From Stutzerimonas stutzeri (GTDB taxonomy: Bacteria; Pseudomonadota; Gammaproteobacteria; Pseudomonadales; Pseudomonadaceae), in contig NZ_CP036186.1 in NCBI RefSeq assembly GCF_015291885.1, positions 1,866,001 through 1,930,000 of the forward strand: a stretch of 64,000 nucleotides of DNA, written 5' to 3'. Numbering within the stretch: position 1 is the first letter of the stretch; every line of letters starts with the position of its first letter. The notes under the pieces are model-generated. The model was not told where the DNA came from. It saw only the letters and a list, made by a program, of their open reading frames with translations, and searched no databases. The position numbers and the translations under genes were made by a program. Positions 34,257-43,574 of the stretch are shown one piece after another.

Positions 34257-37151
34257 TTATTGGCAGGCTTCGCAATCCGGTTCATCGATTGCACACGCCT
34301 TTGGTACCGGTGCCGGACCTGCGGACATTTCCGGGGCTGGCGCGGCCTTGGCCGGCGCGGCGCTGAAGCCGTCGCCATTGCCGTTGGACACGGCGTTGAG
34401 CTTGCCGGTGCTGACGGTGGACTTCTCGGTGCTGGTCGCGGCCAAGGCACGGAGGTAGTAGGTGGTTTTCAGGCCACGGTACCAAGCCATGCGGTAGGTC
34501 ACGTCCAGCTTTTTGCCGCTGGCGCCGGCGATGTAGAGGTTCAGCGACTGAGCCTGGTCGATCCACTTCTGGCGGCGGCTGGCGGCGTCGACGATCCACT
34601 TGGTTTCCACTTCGAAGGCGGTCGCGTAGAGGTCTTTCAACTCCTGCGGGATGCGCTCGATCTGCTGCACGGAGCCGTCGTAGTACTTGAGGTCGTTGAT
34701 CATGACCGCGTCCCACAGGCCGCGCGCCTTGAGGTCGCGAACCAGGTAGGGGTTGATCACGGTGAACTCGCCCGAAAGGTTCGATTTCACGTACAGGTTC
34801 TGGTAAGTCGGCTCGATGGACTGCGACACGCCGGTGATGTTGGCAATGGTCGCGGTCGGCGCGATGGCCATGATGTTCGAGTTACGGATGCCGTTCTTGA
34901 CGCGGGCACGTACCGGGGCCCAGTCCAGCGACTCGGTCAGGTCGACGTCGATGTACTTCTGGCCACGCGCTTCGATGAGGATCTGCTGCGAATCCAGCGG
35001 CAGCACGCCCTGGCTCCACAACGAACCCTGGAAGGTTTCATAGGCGCCGCGCTCGTCGGCCAGGTCACAGGAAGCCTGGATAGCGTAGTAGCTGACCGCT
35101 TCCATGGACTTGTCGGCGAACTCGATGGCGGCATCGGAGCCGTACGGGATGTGCTGCAGGTACAGCGCGTCCTGGAAGCCCATGATGCCCAGGCCCACCG
35201 GGCGGTGCTTAAGGTTGGAGTTCTTCGCCTGCGGCACCGAGTAGTAGTTGATGTCGATGACGTTATCGAGCATCCGCACGGCGGTGCGCACGGTGCGCTC
35301 CAGCTTGGCGGTGTCCAGCTTGCCGTCGACGATGTGGCGAGGCAGGTTGATCGAGCCCAGGTTGCAGACGGCGATCTCGTCCTTGTTGGTGTTCAGCGTG
35401 ATCTCGGTGCAGAGGTTGGAGCTGTGCACCACGCCGACGTGCTGCTGCGGGCTGCGCAGGTTGCACGGGTCCTTGAAGGTCAGCCATGGGTGGCCGGTTT
35501 CGAACAGCATGGAGAGCATCTTGCGCCACAGGTCTTTGGCCTGCAGGGTCTTGTAGTTCTTGATCTTGCCGTATTCGATCAGGGCTTCGTAGTACTCGTA
35601 GCGCTCCTCGAAGGCCTTGCCGGTGAGGTCGTGCAGGTCCGGTACTTCGCTTGGCGAGAACAGGGTCCACTTGCCGTCGTCGAAGACGCGCTTCATGAAC
35701 AGGTCCGGAATCCAGTTGGCGGTGTTCATGTCGTGGGTACGGCGACGGTCATCACCGGTGTTCTTGCGCAGCTCGAGGAATTCCTCGATGTCCAGGTGCC
35801 AGGTTTCGAGATACGCGCAGACCGCGCCCTTGCGCTTGCCGCCCTGGTTGACCGCAACAGCGGTGTCGTTGACCACTTTCAGGAAGGGCACGACGCCCTG
35901 GGATTTGCCGTTGGTGCCCTTGATGTAGGCGCCCAGTGCGCGCACTGGAGTCCAGTCGTTGCCCAGGCCGCCGGCAAACTTGGAGAGCAGGGCGTTATCG
36001 CGGATGGCGTCGTAGATGCCGCCCAGGTCGTCCGGCACGGTGGTCAGGTAGCACGAGGACAGCTGCGGACGCAGGGTGCCAGCGTTGAACAGGGTCGGCG
36101 TGGAGGCCATGTAGTCGAAGGACGACAACAGGTTGTAGAACTCGATGGCGCGGGCTTCGCGGTTTTCTTCCTCGATGGCCAGGCCCATGGCGACGCGCAT
36201 GAAGAAGATCTGCGGCAGCTCGAAGCGGACGTTGTCCTTGTGGATGAAGTAGCGGTCGTAAAGGGTCTGCAGGCCGAGATAGGTGAACTGCTGGTCCTGC
36301 TCATGGTTGATCGCGGCGCCCAGCTTGGCCAGGTCATATTCCTTCAGGCGCGGGTCGAGCAGTTCGAACTGCACGCCTTTTTCCACATAGGCCGGCAGCG
36401 CCTTGGCGTAGAGGTCGGCCATTTCGTGATGAGTGGCGGACTCGGCGACTTCCAGGAAGCTCAGGGCTTCGGCGCGCAGGGTGTCCATCAGCAGGCGGGC
36501 GGTGACGTAGGAGTAGTTCGGCTCACGCTCGACCAGGGTACGGGCGGTCATCACCAGAGCGGTGTTGACGTCGGTCTGCTCGACACCGTCGTAGAGGTTT
36601 TTCAGGGTTTCTTTCTGAATCAGTGCGCCATCGACTTCTTCGAGGCCTTCGCAGGCTTCGCTGATGATGGTGTTCAGACGGCCCAGATCCAACGGTGCCA
36701 GGCTGCCGTCGGCACGCTTGATGCGGATGCTCGGGTGCGGCTGGGCGATGTCGCTGCTGTCGCTGGCGCTCTTGCGCTTGACGGCCTGGGCTTCGCGGTA
36801 GATCACGTAGTCACGCGCGACCTTCTGTTCGCCGGCACGCATCAGTGCCAGTTCGACCTGGTCCTGAATTTCTTCGATATGGATGGTGCCGCCCGAGGGC
36901 ATGCGACGACGGAAGGTAGCGGTGACCTGCTCGGTCAGGCGCGCGACGGTGTCGTGAATACGCGAGGAAGCGGCAGCGTTACCGCCTTCCACTGCGAGAA
37001 ACGCCTTGGTGATGGCTACGGTGATCTTGTCGTCGGTGTAGGCGACGACGGTACCGTTGCGCTTGATCACGCGCAGCTGGCCCGGGGCGGTAGCCGCCAG
37101 ATCCGGTGCATCGGCTGACAGCGGGTTCTCGCGAGTGGATTGGTTCTGCAT
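34257..37151 (-). CDS. nrdA: Class Ia ribonucleotide reductase, alpha subunit
   Basis: The 964-residue catalytic subunit reduces ribonucleoside diphosphates. It carries two N-terminal ATP-cones (VIKRNGTVVAYTDDKITVAI near residue 25, and IRIKRADGSLAPLDLGRLN near 140), a form with doubled allosteric domains known in Pseudomonas. Active-site cysteine blocks are readable: LSSCYLTTV, SNLCTEITLN and CNLGSINL. The C-terminal thiol pair is in DEPDCEACQ. ATG 37151 follows GGAG five bases upstream; the frame extends further but without homology. An NrdR box lies about 190 bases upstream. nrdB follows in the same direction. Confidence 0.97.
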   Translation of the reverse strand: MQNQSTRENPLSADAPDLAATAPGQLRVIKRNGTVVAYTDDKITVAITKAFLAVEGGNAAASSRIHDTVARLTEQVTATFRRRMPSGGTIHIEEIQDQVELALMRAGEQKVARDYVIYREAQAVKRKSASDSSDIAQPHPSIRIKRADGSLAPLDLGRLNTIISEACEGLEEVDGALIQKETLKNLYDGVEQTDVNTALVMTARTLVEREPNYSYVTARLLMDTLRAEALSFLEVAESATHHEMADLYAKALPAYVEKGVQFELLDPRLKEYDLAKLGAAINHEQDQQFTYLGLQTLYDRYFIHKDNVRFELPQIFFMRVAMGLAIEEENREARAIEFYNLLSSFDYMASTPTLFNAGTLRPQLSSCYLTTVPDDLGGIYDAIRDNALLSKFAGGLGNDWTPVRALGAYIKGTNGKSQGVVPFLKVVNDTAVAVNQGGKRKGAVCAYLETWHLDIEEFLELRKNTGDDRRRTHDMNTANWIPDLFMKRVFDDGKWTLFSPSEVPDLHDLTGKAFEERYEYYEALIEYGKIKNYKTLQAKDLWRKMLSMLFETGHPWLTFKDPCNLRSPQQHVGVVHSSNLCTEITLNTNKDEIAVCNLGSINLPRHIVDGKLDTAKLERTVRTAVRMLDNVIDINYYSVPQAKNSNLKHRPVGLGIMGFQDALYLQHIPYGSDAAIEFADKSMEAVSYYAIQASCDLADERGAYETFQGSLWSQGVLPLDSQQILIEARGQKYIDVDLTESLDWAPVRARVKNGIRNSNIMAIAPTATIANITGVSQSIEPTYQNLYVKSNLSGEFTVINPYLVRDLKARGLWDAVMINDLKYYDGSVQQIERIPQELKDLYATAFEVETKWIVDAASRRQKWIDQAQSLNLYIAGASGKKLDVTYRMAWYRGLKTTYYLRALAATSTEKSTVSTGKLNAVSNGNGDGFSAAPAKAAPAPEMSAGPAPVPKACAIDEPDCEACQ

Positions 37152-37342
37152 GGGGGCTCCGGATTCTATTTTGATCGCGTTCTGATTCTGTCTGCGCGGG
37201 CGTGGTCGCGCCCGGGCGTCTGTTGTTGCATGAGCCGTGCCCCGCATCGCAGGACATGACGGTGTCGCAAGGAATAGCCCTGACTCGGCCGCTAACGAGC
37301 TAAGTCGATGCCGGAAGGATAGTCAGGCTGGAAGAACTGTCA

Positions 37343-37358
37343 ACACAATATGTTGTGT
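37343..37358 (-). promoter_or_regulatory. NrdR box upstream of nrdA
   Basis: ACACAATATGTTGTGT fits the NrdR consensus (ACACWATATnTWGTGT) and is a near-perfect palindrome. NrdR is the ATP/dATP-sensing repressor of ribonucleotide reductase genes. Pairs of boxes about three helical turns apart are usual; I cannot find the second one at the expected spacing. Confidence 0.85.
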
Positions 37359-37744
37359 TTTGTCTGGGCTCCTGGCACAGCGGGTAGATGCGGGCTTGGA
37401 GTCAGTGAGACGACTGTCGAAGGCGTGCATTTATGCTTGACCTGAGGCTGCCGACGGTGTTGCAGAGCGGTAAGAGACGAGCTGCGCGCTCGCCCTTGGG
37501 TAAGTCTTCAATTGTGTGCTTTTGTGCGCCTGGGCCCAACATATAGGGTCAGCGGCGCGCAGGGGCGACAAGATAATGCTGGCTTGGGGCCAATGCAAGG
37601 CGCGTAGCTGGGATAACCTGTGGATAAGGTGTGCGTGTTTTGTGGGTGAAAGTGCGGCGCCCGGCCGCAGGCCGCATGGCTCCGGCGCTTGCCCGGTTGC
37701 CGACGAAATACGCGCCGCCGGGCATATTTTCCTGGCAGGCGCTG

Positions 37745-37760
37745 ACACTACATGTTGTGT
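37745..37760 (+). promoter_or_regulatory. NrdR-like box upstream of the response-regulator gene
   Basis: ACACTACATGTTGTGT has the ACAC...GTGT frame and a symmetric core but departs from the consensus at positions 5-8. It lies 98 bases before the response-regulator start. It could be a weak NrdR site or coincidence. Confidence 0.4.
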
Positions 37761-37857
37761 TTGCTGCTGCACGCTTTTTGTGCATCGTGCGGGGCCGGGC
37801 GTTGGGTACAATGCGCGCTGTTCGGTTTGTGGCCTGAGGGTCTGACAGGGGGCGGGG

Positions 37858-38577
37858 ATGGAGCAAGACACGTGGCGGATTCTCATCGTCGAGGACGATC
37901 GACGGCTGGCTGAGCTGACGCAGGAGTATCTGCAGAGCGATGGCGGCTTCGTGGTGTCGATCGAGTCGGACGGTGCTTGCGCTGCTGCACGCATCATCGA
38001 GGAGCGGCCGGATTTGGTGGTGCTCGATCTGATGCTGCCCGGCGAGGATGGCCTGTCGATCTGCCGGCAGGTGCGTGATCGCTACGATGGTCCGATCCTC
38101 ATGCTCACCGCGCGGGCCGACGACCTGGATCAGGTGATGGGGCTGGAAACCGGCGCCGACGACTATGTCTGCAAACCGGTGCGTCCACGTCTGCTGTTGG
38201 CGCGCATCCGTGCGCTGCTGCGCCGCCGCGAAGCACCCGAAGCCCCGGCCAATGCCAAGCGCCTGCAGTTCGGCCCGCTGCTGATCGACAGTGCGCTGCG
38301 CGAAGCCTGGCTGCGCGAACAGCAGATCGAACTGACCGGCGCCGAGTTCGATCTGCTCTGGCTGCTGACGTCCAACCCCGGACGCATCCTTTCCCGTGAA
38401 GAAATCTTTGCCCAACTACGCGGCATCGAGTACGATGGGCAGGATCGCTCCATCGATGTGCGTATTTCGCGCATCCGCCCGAAGATTGGTGATGATCCCG
38501 ATCATCCGCGACTGATCAAGACGGTGCGCGGCAAGGGCTATCTGTTCGTTTCTGAAGCTGCCGTGGCGATGGTGTAG
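37858..38577 (+). CDS. OmpR-family response regulator (RstA-like)
   Basis: The 239-residue protein has a receiver domain with acidic pocket VEDD (12-14) and phosphoacceptor D57 in VVLDLMLPGEDG, with KPV at the conserved lysine. The C-terminal winged helix reads TGAEFDLLWLLTSNPGRILS, then VDVRISRIRPKIGDD-like residues, ending VRGKGYLF. It is followed after 11 bases by its sensor kinase. The same pair next to nrdA is known in Pseudomonas. The signal and target genes are not evident; the RstA comparison rests on domain style. Confidence 0.92.
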   Translation: MEQDTWRILIVEDDRRLAELTQEYLQSDGGFVVSIESDGACAAARIIEERPDLVVLDLMLPGEDGLSICRQVRDRYDGPILMLTARADDLDQVMGLETGADDYVCKPVRPRLLLARIRALLRRREAPEAPANAKRLQFGPLLIDSALREAWLREQQIELTGAEFDLLWLLTSNPGRILSREEIFAQLRGIEYDGQDRSIDVRISRIRPKIGDDPDHPRLIKTVRGKGYLFVSEAAVAMV

Positions 38578-38588
38578 CGCCGCCGCCC

Positions 38589-40190
38589 ATGAATTCGATC
38601 TTCCTGCGCATCTATGGCGGCATGCTGGGGGTGCTGGTGCTGGTGGCGCTGCTCGGCGCTGGCGGCCTGCACCTGCTCAACCAGGTTCGCGCGGACGATC
38701 ACCGCGAGCGCCTGGCCAGCGGCACCTTCCGTCTGATGGCGCACAACATGAGCAGCATGACGCCGATCGAACGGCGCCAGGCGGCGAACCTCTGGGGCCG
38801 GCTGCTGGGCATCCCACTGCGGGTGCGCACGCTGGATGACGTTCGCCTTGAAAGCCGGCTTGAGGCGCGTCTGCTGCGTGGGCAGGTGCTGGTCGAGCAG
38901 ATCCGCCCGCAGAGCACCACGGTATTCAGCCTCGTCAGCGCGCAGGATCGACTGGTGCTCACTGGCGAAGTGGAGCAAATCAGCGAGCAGTTGGCGCGCG
39001 CCACCATCTATCTGCTGATCGATGAAATGATCCGCTATCCCGAAGCGGAACAGCCACGGCGCCTCGCTGAGCTGAAACAGGCGCGTGGTTTCGGCTTCGA
39101 TCTGGAATTGCTGACCCGCGACAACGCCAACCTCGATGACGACCAGCGACGGCGACTGGACGAGGGCGACACGGTGATGGCGCTCGCCCATCGCGGAGAT
39201 GCCATCCGCGTGTTCGCCGCTATCGCCGGGACCGGGTGGATCATGCAGCTCGGCCCGCTTTATCAGATGAATCCGTATCCGCCACAGCTACTGATCTTGA
39301 TCGGCCTGCTCGGCCTGTCGCTGATCGGCCTGACGGTGTATCTGCTGGTGCGCCAGCTGGAGCAGCGCCTGAGCGTGCTGGAAGGTGCTGCGACGCGCAT
39401 CGCCGCCGGTAATCTGGAAACCCGTGTGCCGGACGTCGGCACCGATTCGGTCGGGCGCCTGGCTGCGGCATTCAATGGCATGGCCAGGCATCTGCAGCGT
39501 TTGCTGGCCGTGCAGCGGGAGATGGTCAGCGCGGTGGCCCATGAGCTGCGCACACCCGTTGCACGTCTGCGTTTCGGCCTGGAAATGACTGCCGAGGCGC
39601 AGACCGACGAGGCCCGGCGCAAGTATCTGCAAGGCATGGATGGCGATATCGACGACCTCGATGCACTGGTCGACGAGATGCTGGTGTATTCGCGCCTGGA
39701 GCGCGGCTCGCCGACCCTGCATTTCCAGCAGGTAGACCTGGGCGCGCTGGTCGATCAGGTGATCGGTGAGCTGGCACCGCTCCGTGCCGACGTCAGCGTC
39801 AGCCGTGGAGAATGCACCACGGCAGCCGATGGCAGCTGTTGGGCAGACGCGGAGCCGCAGTATCTGCGCCGCGCCCTGAGCAACCTGATTACCAATGCCA
39901 TGCGCCATGCCGAGAGTCGGGTGCAGGTCAGCTTTGCCATCGATGGGCAGACGGTGCGGCTGGAGGTGGACGACGACGGCCCTGGCGTACCCGAGGCCGA
40001 TTGGGAAAAGGTATTCACTCCGTTCCTGCGCCTGGACGACAGCCGTACCCGTGCCTCGGGTGGGCATGGGCTGGGCTTATCCATCGTGCGGCGGATCATC
40101 TACTGGCACGGCGGCCGCTCCCAAGTGGGTCACAGCAACCTGGGCGGCGCCCGCTTCAGCCTGGTCTGGCCGCGCCAGCACTCGAACTGA
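38589..40190 (+). CDS. Sensor histidine kinase (RstB-like), partner of the upstream regulator
   Basis: The 533-residue inner-membrane kinase has a first helix near residues 10-32 and a periplasmic sensor of about 200 residues. The second helix LLILIGLLGLSLIGLTVYLL is near 235-256, followed by a HAMP domain, the H-box SAVAHELRTPVARLRFG (His318), the N-box NLITNAMRHAE, the G1 box DDDGPGVP and the G2 box GGHGLGLSIVRR. All catalytic boxes look intact. It is in an operon with the regulator (11-base gap). A tandem REP-like array follows its stop. Confidence 0.93.
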   Translation: MNSIFLRIYGGMLGVLVLVALLGAGGLHLLNQVRADDHRERLASGTFRLMAHNMSSMTPIERRQAANLWGRLLGIPLRVRTLDDVRLESRLEARLLRGQVLVEQIRPQSTTVFSLVSAQDRLVLTGEVEQISEQLARATIYLLIDEMIRYPEAEQPRRLAELKQARGFGFDLELLTRDNANLDDDQRRRLDEGDTVMALAHRGDAIRVFAAIAGTGWIMQLGPLYQMNPYPPQLLILIGLLGLSLIGLTVYLLVRQLEQRLSVLEGAATRIAAGNLETRVPDVGTDSVGRLAAAFNGMARHLQRLLAVQREMVSAVAHELRTPVARLRFGLEMTAEAQTDEARRKYLQGMDGDIDDLDALVDEMLVYSRLERGSPTLHFQQVDLGALVDQVIGELAPLRADVSVSRGECTTAADGSCWADAEPQYLRRALSNLITNAMRHAESRVQVSFAIDGQTVRLEVDDDGPGVPEADWEKVFTPFLRLDDSRTRASGGHGLGLSIVRRIIYWHGGRSQVGHSNLGGARFSLVWPRQHSN

Positions 40191-40199
40191 GCGCGCACT

Positions 40200-41000
40200 G
40201 TAGGGTGGGCTTCAGCCCGCCGGTACACATTGGTGAGAGCTTGCTGGTGGGCTAAAGCCCACCCTACGGGGATGTGCATGCTTCAAGTTGCGCGGTGTGG
40301 TGAGCACCGGAGCGTGAACGCTGATGTGGTGGGTCTAGGAACCAAGCGTAGGGTGGGCTTCAGCCCACCGATACACATTGGCGAGAGCTTCCTGGTGGGC
40401 TAAAGCCCACCCTACGGGGATGTGCACGCTTCAAGTTGCGCGGAAGTGGTAAGCGCACCGTGGCGTGAACGCTGGACGTGGTGGGTGCACGAACCAAGCG
40501 TAGGGTGGGCTTCAGCCCACCGATATACATTGGCGAGAGCTTTCTGGTGGGCTAAAGCCCACCCTACGGGGATGTGCACGCTTCAAGTTGCGGTGTGGTA
40601 AGCGCCGTGGCGTGAGCGCTGATGTGGTGGGTGCACGAACCAAGCGTAGGGTGGGCTTCAGCCCACCGATACACATTGGCGAGAGCTTCCTGGTGGGCTA
40701 AAGCCCACCCTACGGGATGTGAGCGCTTCAAGTTGCGCGGTGTGGTAAGCACCGGAGCGTGAGCGCTGATGTGGTGGGTCTAGGAACCAAGCGTAGGGTG
40801 GGCTTCAGCCCACCGGTACATATTGGTGAGAGCTTGCTGGTGGGCTAAAGCCCACCCTACGGGGATGTGCACGCTTCAAGTTGCGCGGAAGTGGTAAGCG
40901 CACCGTGGCGTGAACGCTGGACGTGGTGGATGCACGAACCAAGCGTAGGGTGGGCTTCAGCCCACCGGTACACATTGGTGAGGACCCACCCTACGCGAGC
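40200..41000. repeat. Tandem array, six copies of about 148 bp, each with paired REP-like palindromes
   Basis: Units begin at 40200, 40348, 40500, 40646, 40793 and 40945 with GTAGGGTGGGCTTCAGCCCA. Each contains the inverted partner GGTGGGCTAAAGCCCACCCT ending in TAC about 50 bases later, then about 80 bases of near-identical spacer. The last unit is truncated. The two palindromes are head-to-head GTAG-REPs, so the array is a BIME-like amplification. It lies between the convergent kinase and fadE genes. Confidence 0.93.
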
Positions 41001-41018
41001 GTCCAGAGACGGCGTTGG

Positions 41019-43463
41019 TCAGCGGATTCGACCTTCCTGCAGTTCCAGCTCCTCTTTGGCGAAGTCGTCAACGTCGATGACTTTGCGTCGTGCCAATTCC
41101 GCTACTCGCAATTGCGCGGCTTCGGCGGCGTCGATGACGCCTGCCGCGAGGGCTGTGTCGATCGGGCTTTCGCCTGGGATCGGTTTCACTGCGCCTGCCT
41201 TGAGCGCTTTAGCCAGCTTCTTCGCCGCATCCTGGCTGGCTCCGATGGTTTCGAAGGCGTGCTTCAACGCGCCGAGCGGCTGCTCTGGATCGTGTGGGCG
41301 GTACATGCCGTTGAGAATGCTCTCCATGGCCGGATCGCCTTCGGGGCGGCCGAGGAGGGCGGCGACTTCAGCGTCCAGTACATCCGATGGCCCTTTGTGG
41401 CGTGCGCCGAACGGGAAGACCAGTGCATGCAGCAGGTGTCCGAGGATGCGGTTGGGGAAGTTGGCCAGCACGTCCTGCAGCGCGGATTCGGCCTTTTCCA
41501 GACAATCCTCCAGCGCCCAGCGCAGCAGCGGTTCCTGTTCAGCCGGATGGCCAAGGTCATGGAACTGCTTGAGCGCCGCGGAGGCGAGGTAGAGATGGCT
41601 GAGCACGTCGCCCAGGCGGGCCGACAGCCGTTCGCGACGCTTGAGTTCGCCGCCTAGCAGCATCATCGACAAGTCGGCCAGCATGGCGAATGCTGCAGCG
41701 ATGCGGTTGAGTGCGCGGAAGTAAGGCTGCGTAACGCTCGTCCCCGGTACGCGCCCCATCAGGCCGAAGCTCAGACCCAGCAGCAGGGTGCTGGCGGTGT
41801 TGCTGACGGCGAAGCCGATATGCTGCATCAGCAGGTCATCGAATTTCACAACAGCTGCTTCGCGATCGGGCTCGTGGACCAGTTCCATTTCCCGCAACAC
41901 AAACGGATGGCAGCGGATTGCGCCCTGGCCGAAGATCATCAGGTTGCGCGAGAGGATGTTGGCGCCTTCCACGGTGATGGAGATCGGCGCCGACAGCCAC
42001 AGCCGACCGAGGTAGTTGTTCGGTCCGAGAATGATGCCCTTGCCGCCGTGGATGTCCATGGCGTCGGTGATGCAGTCGCGGCCGCGCTCGGTGAGGTGGT
42101 ACTTGAGAATCGCTGAGAGAACCGAGGGCTTCTCGCCCAGGTCGACGGCGTTGGCGGTGAGGATTCGTGCCGCGTCCATCAGCCAGGCGTTGCCACCGAT
42201 GCGTGCCAGCGGCTCCTGAATACCTTCGAAGGCGGAGAGCGGAACGTTGAACTGCTCGCGGACCTGCGCATAGCGGCCACCGACATAGCTGCAGACCTTG
42301 GCGGCGCTGGTTCCGGTTGCGGGCAGGGAAATGGAACGGCCTACCGACAGGCAGTTCATCAGCATCATCCAGCCTTTGCCGATCATGCCGCTGCCGCCGA
42401 TGATGGCTTCCAAGGGCACGAAGACGTCCTTGCCCCAGTTCGGCCCGTTCATGAATGCCGCGCCCAGTGGCAGGTGGCGGCGACCGATGTCGACGCCGGG
42501 GGTATCGGTGGGGATCAGCGCCAGGCTGATGCCGAGTTCTTCCTCATCGCCCAGCAAGTGGTCCGGATCGTAGGTCTTGAACGCCACGCCCAGCAGCGTC
42601 GCGACCGGGCCGAGGGTGATGTAGCGCTTTTCCCAGTTCAGTCGCAGGCCGAGCACTTCTTCGCCCTGCCACTGGCCGCGGCAGATCACACCGCTGTCGT
42701 TCATCGCGCCCGCGTCGGAGCCGGCGTAGGGGCCGGTTAGGGCGAAGCAGGGGATGTCGGTGCCGTTGGCCAGGCGCGGCAGGTAATGGTTGCGTTGCTC
42801 GTCGGTGCCGTAGTGCATCAGCAGCTCGGCCGGGCCAAGTGAGTTGGGCACCATCACGGTGCTGGCCAGGTCTCCGCTGCGAGTGGCGAGTTTCATCACG
42901 ATCTGCGAGTGGGCGTAGGCGGAGAAGCCCTTGCCGCCGTATTCCTTGGGAATGATCAGGGCGAAGAAACCCTCGGCCTTGATGTACTCCCAGGCAGCAG
43001 GCGGCAGGTCCATGCGCTGGGCAATGTCCCACTCGCTGACCAGTGCGCAGAGGGTTTCAGTGGGGCCGTCGAGAAAGGCCTGTTCCTCCGCGGTCAGGCG
43101 CGCCTTCGGATAGCCGAGCAGGGTGTCCCAGTTTGGCCGGCCGCTGAACAGCTCGCCATCCCACCAGACGGTGCCGGCGTCAATGGCGTCGCGCTCGGTG
43201 GCGGAAATTGGCGGCAGCACCTTCTTGAACCAGTCGAACATCGGGCCGCTAAAGTATTTCAGGCGCACGTCGGCGACCAGCAGCGGTACCGCTACTGCAA
43301 TCAGCACGAGCCAGAGCAGAAAGACGACTACGCCGGACGTATCGGCAGCGGTCATGAAGATCAGGTAGGTGGCAACGATCACCAGGGCGGGCACCGGCGA
43401 CACGCGCAGGTGGGCGATTACGGCGATGCCGAGCAGTAGAACCAACAGCCAAAGCAGGGTCAT
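41019..43463 (-). CDS. fadE: Acyl-CoA dehydrogenase FadE
   Basis: The 814-residue protein matches the long FadE form, with two N-terminal membrane helices (LLWLLVLLLGIAVIAHL, and VVFLLWLVLIAVAVPLLVA) followed by the dehydrogenase core. Readable blocks are IPKEYGGKGFSAYAHSQIVM, CFALTGPYAGSDAG, the substrate-side WMMLMNCLSVGRSISLPA, DAMDIHGGKGIILGP and ITVEGANILSRNLMIFGQG. A FadE-specific C-terminal domain follows. It performs the first step of fatty acid beta-oxidation, passing electrons to ETF. Single gene, convergent with the sensor kinase across the repeat array. Confidence 0.95.
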   Translation of the reverse strand: MTLLWLLVLLLGIAVIAHLRVSPVPALVIVATYLIFMTAADTSGVVVFLLWLVLIAVAVPLLVADVRLKYFSGPMFDWFKKVLPPISATERDAIDAGTVWWDGELFSGRPNWDTLLGYPKARLTAEEQAFLDGPTETLCALVSEWDIAQRMDLPPAAWEYIKAEGFFALIIPKEYGGKGFSAYAHSQIVMKLATRSGDLASTVMVPNSLGPAELLMHYGTDEQRNHYLPRLANGTDIPCFALTGPYAGSDAGAMNDSGVICRGQWQGEEVLGLRLNWEKRYITLGPVATLLGVAFKTYDPDHLLGDEEELGISLALIPTDTPGVDIGRRHLPLGAAFMNGPNWGKDVFVPLEAIIGGSGMIGKGWMMLMNCLSVGRSISLPATGTSAAKVCSYVGGRYAQVREQFNVPLSAFEGIQEPLARIGGNAWLMDAARILTANAVDLGEKPSVLSAILKYHLTERGRDCITDAMDIHGGKGIILGPNNYLGRLWLSAPISITVEGANILSRNLMIFGQGAIRCHPFVLREMELVHEPDREAAVVKFDDLLMQHIGFAVSNTASTLLLGLSFGLMGRVPGTSVTQPYFRALNRIAAAFAMLADLSMMLLGGELKRRERLSARLGDVLSHLYLASAALKQFHDLGHPAEQEPLLRWALEDCLEKAESALQDVLANFPNRILGHLLHALVFPFGARHKGPSDVLDAEVAALLGRPEGDPAMESILNGMYRPHDPEQPLGALKHAFETIGASQDAAKKLAKALKAGAVKPIPGESPIDTALAAGVIDAAEAAQLRVAELARRKVIDVDDFAKEELELQEGRIR

Positions 43464-43574
43464 GGGTCTTATCCTTTTAGGTTCGAACAGCTTCCGTCTT
43501 CAGCATAGGCGCTTGCGCCGTTGCCGCGAAGGGGCGAGGTGTCGCCGCCGGCCACCGGCGGCGACAGGCAGGGC

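Larger units (their letters stand above)
37152..37857. other. Divergent promoter region, nrdA and the two-component system
   Basis: About 706 bases without a convincing gene. It holds the NrdR box near nrdA, a second NrdR-like palindrome near the response-regulator gene, and DnaA-box-like tgtggataa at 37619-37627 (TGTGGATAA, close to the TTATCCACA consensus on the other strand). Overlapping open frames on both strands are low-quality. Confidence 0.6.

Noticed and set aside
34239..37118. Long plus-strand open frame (over 900 codons) opposite nrdA
   Set aside because: It is the antisense shadow of nrdA. High GC3 codon use removes stops on the other strand, and the peptide is repetitive Val/Gly/Asp/His-rich without a domain. 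The same applies to long frames opposite nrdB, fadE, dusA, tal and the glucan synthase.
37431..37997. Possible gene antisense to the nrdA/response-regulator promoter region
   Set aside because: Low-complexity Ser/Ala/Pro peptide that crosses the start of the response regulator; no ribosome site and no domain.
40200..41000. CRISPR array
   Set aside because: The repeats are about 148 bases and palindromic in pairs, spacers are near-identical rather than unique, and no cas gene is present. It is a REP/BIME-type tandem array.
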